Source: Burkholderiales bacterium
GTDB taxonomy: Bacteria; Pseudomonadota; Gammaproteobacteria; Burkholderiales; Burkholderiaceae
NCBI GenBank assembly: GCA_947447845.1
Contig: CANFNO010000270.1
Location: forward strand, 1-5,068
Length of the DNA stretch: 5,068 bases
Direction of reading: 5' to 3'
Under the pieces are notes generated by a model, which made no database searches, had not been told where the DNA came from, and was given only the letters and a program-made list of their open reading frames with translations. The position numbers and the translations under genes are program-made. Positions 1 through 5,068 of this stretch are shown here, piece after piece; the first letter of the stretch is position 1, and each line of letters opens with the position of its first letter.

Positions 1-521
1 GCATTAGCTTCAATGGCAGTACGCAGTGTTTCACGTCGAAGAACACTCAAGTAGTGGGTGAAACCGCCAGTTTTATTCAATAAAAATTCGGCGATATTTT
101 CTATCGGCTCGTCTGGTTCTGGTAAAAGATTCTTGCCCCAAAGCTTGGGTACAAGATCTTTACACCACTCCTGATTACTCGACCTTGCGTGAGGACACAA
201 TGTGTACTGCCCAGGGTCGCTAAGTCGACTCATCAGCTGCGAACTTGTCTTTAGTTCCGAAAATGCGAGTGGATTTCCAATCAAAATGGTCGGAATTCCA
301 GTATTCAGAACTCGCAGAAAAAATGTGTTGAAGTCTGTTCCAAAACGATTCTTTGAAAGTTCATTAGTTTTAGTTTTAAGAAACTTGCAGATGCAATGAA
401 TTCGACAAGCAATGGCGATGTAGAGTCCGTTCAAAGCTTGATAAACAAAATTAATCGGGGGCGATTTTCCTTCGCTTTTTTCTTGCGCGCTGTTCGCGCG
501 ATGGGCATGAGTAGTGTTGAC
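1..521 (-). pseudogene. TnsC/TniB-like AAA+ transposition ATPase, 5'-truncated remnant, partial
   Basis: A minus-strand frame is open from a stop at 522-524 to the left window edge. Recognisable content lies in about 3-362: FNTFFLRVLN, then GIPTILIGNPLAF (261-299), which matches the sensor-1 strand of TnsC/TniB ATPases (usually GIPVVLIGTP), then RLSDPGQYTL, a W-rich segment (EWCKDLVPKLWG), EPIENIAEFLL, TGGFTHYLSVL and RETLRTAIEAN, like the helical lid of these proteins. Such ATPases normally activate a TnsB/TniA transposase at a chosen target. The Walker A loop is absent, no DE-type Walker B is seen where expected (about 370-430), and the first in-frame ATG (231-233) lies inside the conserved part. 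I therefore infer loss of the N-terminal half. Residues encoded by about 400-521 look like non-coding drift. A frameshifted N-terminus was sought in the other minus frames but not found. It could alternatively be a divergent AAA family. Confidence 0.5.
486..500. repeat. Small GC hairpin upstream of the orphan gene
   Basis: CGCGC (486-490) and GCGCG (496-500) form a perfect 5-bp stem around TGTTC. A T-rich run precedes it on the plus strand and none follows it on either strand, so it does not look like a rho-independent terminator. Its role is unknown. Confidence 0.3.
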
Positions 522-528
522 TTAACAC
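514..528. promoter_or_regulatory. Inverted repeat, possible operator of the orphan gene
   Basis: GTGTT-GACTT-AACAC is a 5-bp inverted repeat with a 5-bp spacer, ending 36 bp before the ATG at 565. It includes TTGACT (517-522), a good match to a sigma70 -35 box, but no convincing -10 lies at normal spacing. Because the downstream gene has a ribbon-helix-helix-like N-terminus, autoregulation at this site is a reasonable guess and no more than that. Confidence 0.25.
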
Positions 529-564
529 CTCTGACCTCTCGGGTGCCTGAGTGATTAAATTCCA

Positions 565-1215
565 ATGACAACTGAGCCTAAAAAGGCTTTGCCAATTGAC
601 GCTGGCAGAGAAAGAGCACGGGAAATGGCCCGTGAAAGGAAGAAGAGATTTGATGCGCGTATGCGAAATGCCAACGCAGGCGAAGGTGGTGAGCGTCGAC
701 ACGCTGTAGTGGTTTACTTAACGAATGACGCGAAGGAAGTATTGTGGCGAAATCGTCAACGGCGCCGTCTACTTGACCTACCGCCGATATTGGATTCGGT
801 CTTAATTAACGAGCTTTTACTTTCGTACGGTGCACAGGCAGCAGATGACCAAGCTAACTCTCTTCTAGCTGACGTGACAACTGCGCAGACCGACTCGTCG
901 AAACTTTTAAAGGCCAACGAACGCCAACTCAAAAGAATCAAGGCTCTTGAGCTGCACAATTTTGTCGCTGAAGAAACTATCGCACTACTTAAAGAACAAG
1001 AAGATCTCGCGATGGAATATCGTCCATTTGATTGGAGTGTGGCGGAAGACAATTTACTTGAAGCCCATAGATATTTAATGTCTCACGCTGGGTATTGGCT
1101 CGCAATAAGACTTCGTGAAAGACTCTCAAGCTCCTCAGGTGACTCGCATGCGGCAAAAATATTCAATGAGGAAATTACAGACTACATCGAGCAAATAATC
1201 GATGTGGTCAGTTAA
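565..1215 (+). CDS. Hypothetical protein, RHH-like N-terminus plus coiled coil (216 aa)
   Basis: I do not recognise this protein. Residues 1-45 are highly basic (repeated RERARE/ARERKKR), suggesting nucleic-acid contact. Residues 45-89 (RHAVVVYLTNDAKEVL, then PPILDSVLINELLLSYG) have the strand-helix-turn-helix pattern of ribbon-helix-helix DNA-binding domains. Residues about 94-150 are charged, Ala/Leu/Lys/Glu-rich and likely helical or coiled coil. The C-terminus (155-216) is acidic and probably alpha-helical. No signal peptide or membrane segment is seen. ATG 565 is the first start after an in-frame stop at 556-558, and no strong Shine-Dalgarno sequence precedes it; Met21 (625) is an alternative. 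Codon choice is more A/T-tolerant than in the genes to the right, consistent with acquired DNA. The context inside a probable transposon end suggests an accessory or regulatory gene. Function is unknown; DNA binding is inferred. Confidence 0.7.
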   Translation: MTTEPKKALPIDAGRERAREMARERKKRFDARMRNANAGEGGERRHAVVVYLTNDAKEVLWRNRQRRRLLDLPPILDSVLINELLLSYGAQAADDQANSLLADVTTAQTDSSKLLKANERQLKRIKALELHNFVAEETIALLKEQEDLAMEYRPFDWSVAEDNLLEAHRYLMSHAGYWLAIRLRERLSSSSGDSHAAKIFNEEITDYIEQIIDVVS

Positions 1216-1325
1216 ATACAAGTGATTGTGTATTGATTATTAGTCTAGTGGCCCCGACGACACAAATGATCTCGGTAGATACACTTTTCTAAAATCGCCC
1301 AGCTGATCAGTGAAGAAATAGCGGC

Positions 1326-1339
1326 GTACTGCTGAGTAC
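1326..1339. repeat. Short inverted repeat GTACT-GCTG-AGTAC
   Basis: A perfect 5-bp inverted repeat with a 4-bp loop, just inside the inner copy of the end repeats. An 8-bp palindrome, CTGATCAG, lies nearby at 1303-1310. Either could be an extra protein-binding site of the element end, but neither is long enough to be convincing alone. Confidence 0.25.
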
Positions 1340-1346
1340 ATATCTG

Positions 1347-1369
1347 TCAAATTCGACACATAATTGCAG
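1347..1369 (-). repeat. Inner transposase-site-like direct repeat
   Basis: This 23-bp segment matches 1410-1432 at 20 of 23 positions, including 13 contiguous identical bases (TCAAATTCGACAC on plus, GTGTCGAATTTGA on minus). Mismatches fall only at positions 14, 17 and 23 of the motif. The copies have the same orientation and start 63 bp apart, roughly six helical turns. Spaced, same-orientation sites of about 20 bp at an element terminus are typical of TnsB/TniA-type transposase binding sites. Confidence 0.6.
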
Positions 1370-1409
1370 CAAACCGTGCATCATCAGACCAAAATGATGC
1401 CAAAAATAG

Positions 1410-1432
1410 CTCAAATTCGACACTTATTTGCA
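1410..1432 (-). repeat. Outer transposase-site-like direct repeat next to the element terminus
   Basis: This is the second copy of the 23-bp motif. Read inward from the right, the sequence TGTTTTGCAAATAAG (1436-1422) leads into GTGTCGAATTTGA. The terminal TGT fits Tn7-like and Mu-like ends. If correct, the outermost base is about 1436, only 13 bp before the glyoxalase II ATG. An alternative terminus at the TGTCG inside the repeat (1421) cannot be excluded. Confidence 0.55.
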
Positions 1433-1442
1433 AAACACCAAT

Positions 1443-1447
1443 AGGGA
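1443..1447 (+). promoter_or_regulatory. Weak ribosome binding site of the glyoxalase II gene
   Basis: AGGGA lies only 2 bases before the ATG at 1450, which is shorter than ideal spacing. No other purine-rich site exists in the few bases between the inferred element terminus and the start codon, so translation may be inefficient or the site non-standard. Confidence 0.35.
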
Positions 1448-1449
1448 TC

Positions 1450-2085
1450 ATGCTGAAATACCTTTCCATCCCCGTAACTCCGTTCCAACAAAATTGTTCA
1501 CTTGTCTGGTGCGACCAGACCCAACAAGCCGCTGTGATTGACCCGGGTGGTGATCTGCCCCGCATCCTGGCCGAGGTCAAGCGTTTGAATCTCACGCTCG
1601 AACAGATCTGGCTGACCCACGCGCACATTGACCATGCGGGTGGCACGGCAGAGTTGTCGCGCCAACTGGATCTGCCCATCATCGGGCCGCATCCGGGTGA
1701 CCAGTTCTGGATTGATGGCTTGGCAGAGCAAGGCAGGCATTTTGGTTTCCCCCATGCAGAGGTGTTCACGCCCACACGCTGGCTCAAGGATGGGGACACG
1801 GTAACGATTGGCAAGAGCACGCTGGCCGTGCGCCACTGCCCTGGCCACACACCAGGACATGTGGTGTTCTATTCTGCCGAGGCGAATCGTGCATTTGTGG
1901 GTGACGTGCTGTTTGCGGGCTCCATCGGGCGCACCGACTTTCCGCAAGGCGACCACGACACGCTGATCGCCAGCATCAAAGAGCGGCTGTGGCCCATGGG
2001 AAATGACACGGTGTTTATCCCGGGACACGGCCCGGAGAGCACCTTCGGACGCGAGCGCCGAAGCAACCCTTATGTGGCCGACTAA
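1450..2085 (+). CDS. gloC: Hydroxyacylglutathione hydrolase-like MBL-fold hydrolase (type II glyoxalase, YcbL/GloC family)
   Basis: The 211-residue product has the full length of YcbL/GloC proteins, which hydrolyse S-D-lactoylglutathione to D-lactate and glutathione in the cytosolic methylglyoxal detoxification pathway. Metal-binding motifs are intact: THAHIDHAGG with His57, His59, Asp61 and His62; PGHTPGH with His133; GDVLF with Asp152; and PGHGP with His193, together forming the binuclear centre of the metallo-beta-lactamase fold. An N-terminal segment with PFQQNC (11-16) and the AVIDPGG strand (28-34) is typical of the subfamily. The protein is shorter than classical GloB and lacks its extra C-terminal helical domain. 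ATG 1450 starts exactly at the expected N-terminus. The stop codon abuts the stop of the convergent fau gene. The normal upstream promoter seems replaced by an element end. Physiological substrate is inferred from the family. Confidence 0.9.
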   Translation: MLKYLSIPVTPFQQNCSLVWCDQTQQAAVIDPGGDLPRILAEVKRLNLTLEQIWLTHAHIDHAGGTAELSRQLDLPIIGPHPGDQFWIDGLAEQGRHFGFPHAEVFTPTRWLKDGDTVTIGKSTLAVRHCPGHTPGHVVFYSAEANRAFVGDVLFAGSIGRTDFPQGDHDTLIASIKERLWPMGNDTVFIPGHGPESTFGRERRSNPYVAD

Positions 2086-2664
2086 TCAGGCTTCTGTCTT
2101 GAAGATGCCGCGCTCGGTGACGACGTAGTCCATCGCCAGGTCAAAGTCCTGGGGGTGGATGGTTGGCAAGCGCGACAACTCGTAAGCCACGCCGATGGTC
2201 AGTGGACGCGGCGTGATGCTGGCCAGAGTGCGGTCATAAAAGCCGCCGCCATAACCCAGCCGGTAACCGGCCGCATCAAACCCCACCGGCGGCATGATCA
2301 GTGCCTGCGGCACCACAATGTCTGTGCCTTCTGGAACCGGAATGTCGTACACGCCCCGTCCCATGGCAACACCCGGCCACCAGACTCTGAATTGCAAAGG
2401 TTCCGCCTTGCGCACCACCTCGGGCAGGGCCGCCGTGGCCCCCAGATCGCGGAAATGGTGAAGCGCATGGCGTGGATCAAACTCGCCCTGGTAAGGCCAG
2501 TACATGCCAATGCACAGACCCGCGAGTTGGGGAAAGCCATCGATCAGATGGCGGGTAATGGCAGCGTTCCAGGATTGACGATCCGCATCAGACACCGCCA
2601 CGCGCTTGGCCAGCAGTTCTTTGCGTTGGCTGGCTTTCCAGGCCTTGATGTCGTCTGGCTGCAT
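2086..2664 (-). CDS. fau: 5-formyltetrahydrofolate cyclo-ligase (MTHFS, YgfA family)
   Basis: The 192-residue protein converts 5-formyltetrahydrofolate to 5,10-methenyltetrahydrofolate with ATP, returning a storage folate to the one-carbon pool in the cytosol. The family signature is present at 134-145 as YRLGYGGGFYDR (canonical GYGKGYYDR), preceded by the ALIMPPVGFD strand (121-130). The N-terminal helix with basic residues (KASQRKELLAKR, 10-21) and the substrate-loop region MYWPYQGEFD (54-63) also fit. Length is normal. ATG at 2664 directly follows the ruvB stop (TAA then ATG, no spacer), and a GGGGA site lies 5 bases upstream inside the end of ruvB, so translation is probably coupled to ruvB. 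Its stop abuts that of the convergent gloC. The Lys-to-Gly change in the signature loop is, I believe, common in related bacteria. Confidence 0.93.
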   Translation of the reverse strand: MQPDDIKAWKASQRKELLAKRVAVSDADRQSWNAAITRHLIDGFPQLAGLCIGMYWPYQGEFDPRHALHHFRDLGATAALPEVVRKAEPLQFRVWWPGVAMGRGVYDIPVPEGTDIVVPQALIMPPVGFDAAGYRLGYGGGFYDRTLASITPRPLTIGVAYELSRLPTIHPQDFDLAMDYVVTERGIFKTEA

Positions 2665-3726
<1,062 letters not shown>

Positions 3727-3760
3727 AGGATCAATCGCAAAATGGGGTGTCTCACTATAG

Positions 3761-3776
3761 CGCCCAGCGTTGGGCG
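3761..3776. promoter_or_regulatory. Inverted repeat in the ruvB/carbonic anhydrase divergent region
   Basis: CGCCCA-GCGT-TGGGCG is a perfect 6-bp inverted repeat with a 4-base spacer. On the minus strand it falls between TTGGCA (3783-3778) and TATAGT (3758-3753), a candidate ruvB -35/-10 pair with a long 19-bp spacing, so it could be an operator. The promoter assignment is weak. No better pair was found for either gene. Confidence 0.3.
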
Positions 3777-3861
3777 GCTGCCAAAAACTCAAGTATGACC
3801 CCAAGCCGCCGATACTATCCATACGCACATCCGGATGTTGCGCCTGTGCCGTGTTGGTCCC

Positions 3862-3866
3862 AAAGG
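3862..3866 (+). promoter_or_regulatory. Ribosome binding site of the carbonic anhydrase gene
   Basis: AAAGG lies 9 bases before the ATG at 3876, an acceptable spacing. It supports 3876 as the start, which also places a clean signal peptide at the N-terminus. Confidence 0.5.
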
Positions 3867-3875
3867 TTTTACCCC

Positions 3876-5068
3876 ATGTATATCAAGTCCCTTATTGCAC
3901 CCAAACTGCGCGCGGCCTTGCACCTGCTGTTTATCAGTGGCCTGCTGCTGGGCCTGTGGGCTGCGGGCAATGCCCATGCACAGCAAAAGAAAGACCTGAT
4001 TGAGATCCCTCTGATCAAAAAGTTCAAGGAAGAGAAGGCCGCCGCTGCGGCTGAAGCTGCGGCGGCTTCGGATGCCGGTGCCAAGCACAGTGCTGAAAAA
4101 CCGACAGCCAAGGAAGAGGTGGTACCCCCCGGCGCTGCGAACAAGCATGCTGCGGGAAAGCCGACCACAAAAGAGGAAGCTGCAACGGGTGCAGTCCACA
4201 AAGCGGGTATGGAGAAGCCGATAGCGGCAGAGCACGAGGCACCCGTAGCAAAGGGCGCGGCCGGCAGCGAGTCGGTGAAGCAATTGCGCCAGGCCCTGGG
4301 CGCCATTGGTACGCCAGTTAAACAACCTGTTGAAAAGCCGACCGCTGCGCATGCCAAGGCCAATGCCTCTGACTCCCATGGCGCCAGCGCGGACTTTGAC
4401 ACCAGCCGCCAGTACATCCGTGCGCGGGCCTTGGCTCTGGCACGCGGCGAACCCCTACCCCAAGAGCATGGAAAAGAGGGCCACGGTGGTGAAGTGCACT
4501 GGGCCTACGAGGGAGAGAACGGCCCGCAGGCGTGGGGCAAACTCAAACCGGAATTCAATCTGTGCGCCATTGGCAAACGGCAATCACCCATTGCCATCAA
4601 AGAAGAGATCACCCTGCAAGGGCCCGCCGAGCCGATTCAATTTCGCTACTCGCCCAGTACCGGCACAGTGGTCAACAATGGCCACACGATTCAGGTAAAT
4701 CTGGAGGGGGAAAACAGCATTACGGTGCGTAACTCAACCTACAAACTGCTGCAGTTTCACTTTCACACCCCGTCGGAGGAAGTGGTCAATAACAAACGCT
4801 CCGCAATGGTGGCGCATCTGGTGCACAAGAATGACGAAGGGCAACTGGCCGTGGTAGCCGTGCTGCTGGACCGCGGGGAGCCCAATTCACTGCTCAACAC
4901 GGTATGGACTTACATGCCGCTGGACACCAATGACCAGGTGCGCATGCCTGCCGGTGTAATCAACATGAATGAAATCCTGCCGGCCGACCAGCGCTATTAC
5001 CAATTCTTTGGCTCACTGACCACGCCGCCCTGCACCGAAGGCGTTTTGTGGATGGTAATCAAGCAGCC
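3876..5068 (+). CDS. Alpha-class carbonic anhydrase, exported, with long Ala/Lys/Glu-rich linker (3' end outside window)
   Basis: This is a zinc enzyme interconverting CO2 and bicarbonate. The 397 visible residues begin with a Sec signal peptide: basic n-region, hydrophobic segment about 14-30, and AHA|QQ cleavage site after residue 35, giving a periplasmic protein. Residues about 40-200 form a low-complexity linker with KPT-type repeats. The catalytic domain starts near VHWAYEG (207-213). Zinc ligands are His295 and His297 (QFHFHTPSE) and His314 (HLVHKN). His270 (NNGH) matches the proton shuttle, Glu301 and Thr382 the Thr-Glu gate ([10 protein letters not shown]), and Cys230 and Cys386 the disulfide conserved in bacterial alpha-CAs. 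Val312 sits where many members have Glu. Bacterial alpha-CAs are usually about 230-260 residues, so the N-terminal extension is the main peculiarity. Divergent from ruvB; a functional link is not implied. The frame is still open at the window edge. Confidence 0.93.
   Translation, partial: MYIKSLIAPKLRAALHLLFISGLLLGLWAAGNAHAQQKKDLIEIPLIKKFKEEKAAAAAEAAAASDAGAKHSAEKPTAKEEVVPPGAANKHAAGKPTTKEEAATGAVHKAGMEKPIAAEHEAPVAKGAAGSESVKQLRQALGAIGTPVKQPVEKPTAAHAKANASDSHGASADFDTSRQYIRARALALARGEPLPQEHGKEGHGGEVHWAYEGENGPQAWGKLKPEFNLCAIGKRQSPIAIKEEITLQGPAEPIQFRYSPSTGTVVNNGHTIQVNLEGENSITVRNSTYKLLQFHFHTPSEEVVNNKRSAMVAHLVHKNDEGQLAVVAVLLDRGEPNSLLNTVWTYMPLDTNDQVRMPAGVINMNEILPADQRYYQFFGSLTTPPCTEGVLWMVIKQ
4083..4346 (+). 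repeat. Imperfect 20-codon repeats in the carbonic anhydrase linker
   Basis: Lys-Pro pairs occur at residues 75, 95, 114 and 154, intervals of 20, 19 and 40. The best matching units are [11 protein letters not shown] (71-81) and [11 protein letters not shown] (91-101), with decayed relatives [10 protein letters not shown] and VEKPTAAHA. The spacing suggests duplication of a 60-bp unit followed by divergence. The segment is hydrophilic and probably disordered, acting as a spacer or as a contact to the cell wall or membrane. Confidence 0.5.

Larger units (their letters stand above)
1..1436. mobile_element. Right-hand end of a probable Tn7/Tn5053-like element (partial)
   Basis: This stretch is visibly richer in A+T than everything to its right, and the change occurs within a few bases of the glyoxalase II start. 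It contains a remnant of a TnsC/TniB-like ATPase reading away from the junction, an orphan DNA-binding-like gene, and at its right edge two spaced direct repeats of the kind bound by DDE transposases of the TnsB/TniA type. Read inward on the minus strand, the outermost repeat follows a terminal TGT at 1436-1434. Tn7-like and Mu-like elements typically begin with TGT and make 5-bp target duplications; a duplication would start at 1437, but the left end is outside the window so it cannot be tested. Boundary and family are inference. Confidence 0.5.

Noticed and set aside
202..399. Plus-strand 65-codon open frame
   Set aside because: It is antisense to the TnsC/TniB-like remnant, has no ribosome site or recognisable protein features, and is best explained as a shadow frame.
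399..407. AATTCGACA inside the ATPase remnant, matching the core of the terminal repeats
   Set aside because: Only nine bases match and the surrounding bases do not follow the 23-bp motif, so chance is the simplest explanation.
486..500. GC hairpin as a rho-independent terminator
   Set aside because: The T-run lies upstream of the stem on plus and no T-run follows on either strand.
451..702. Minus-strand 83-codon frame searched for the missing ATPase N-terminus
   Set aside because: No Walker A or other AAA+ motif is present, and the frame overlaps the orphan gene antisense.
1216..1346. Terminator, small RNA or extra gene downstream of the orphan gene
   Set aside because: Only weak imperfect stems (for example ATACAA with a bulged TTGTGTAT) and a few short palindromes are seen; no stable hairpin with T-run or coding frame.
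3789..4417. Minus-strand frames of 196 and 182 codons opposite the carbonic anhydrase N-terminus
   Set aside because: They mirror the Ala/Lys/Glu-rich linker, where repetitive G+C-rich codons keep other frames open; the plus-strand frame has signal peptide and catalytic domain.
4306..4732. Plus-strand 130- and 66-codon frames inside the carbonic anhydrase gene
   Set aside because: Out-of-frame with the conserved catalytic domain and with basic, low-complexity translations typical of shadow frames.

Overview
The window looks like chromosomal DNA of a betaproteobacterium, probably a Burkholderiales/Comamonadaceae-type organism. The evidence is a G+C-rich right two thirds, a RuvB with a betaproteobacterial-style N-terminus (MSIQTDDF... 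then [14 protein letters not shown]), a YcbL-type glyoxalase II and a 5-formyl-THF cyclo-ligase carrying GYGGGFYDR. The taxonomic call is inference from protein style only.

There are two compositional domains. Positions 1 to about 1436 are visibly more A+T-rich and look like the end of an acquired element. This part holds (i) a minus-strand open frame running off the left edge, whose product resembles the C-terminal part of a TnsC/TniB-type transposition AAA+ ATPase but lacks a Walker A motif, a DE-type Walker B and a start codon ahead of the homologous region, so it is probably a remnant; (ii) an unrecognised 216-residue protein with a ribbon-helix-helix-like N-terminal segment and a predicted coiled coil; and (iii) a non-coding stretch ending in two directly repeated 23-bp motifs (20/23 identical, 63 bp apart). 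The outer motif lies next to an inward-reading TGT about 13 bp before the next gene. This arrangement suggests the terminus of a Tn7-like or Tn5053-like element; the other end is outside the window.

Positions 1437 to 5068 carry ordinary chromosomal genes: a metallo-beta-lactamase-fold glyoxalase II homologue (plus); convergent to it with no spacer, a tightly coupled ruvB-fau pair on the minus strand (Holliday-junction branch-migration motor, then 5-formyltetrahydrofolate cyclo-ligase); and, divergent from ruvB across about 150 bp, an exported alpha-class carbonic anhydrase with an unusually long Ala/Lys/Glu-rich N-terminal linker, cut by the right window edge.

No complete new system can be demonstrated. 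The most interesting part is the left-hand element end: truncated transposition ATPase, DNA-binding-like orphan gene, and transposase-site-like repeats abutting the glyoxalase II gene. No tRNA, rRNA or CRISPR array was seen.
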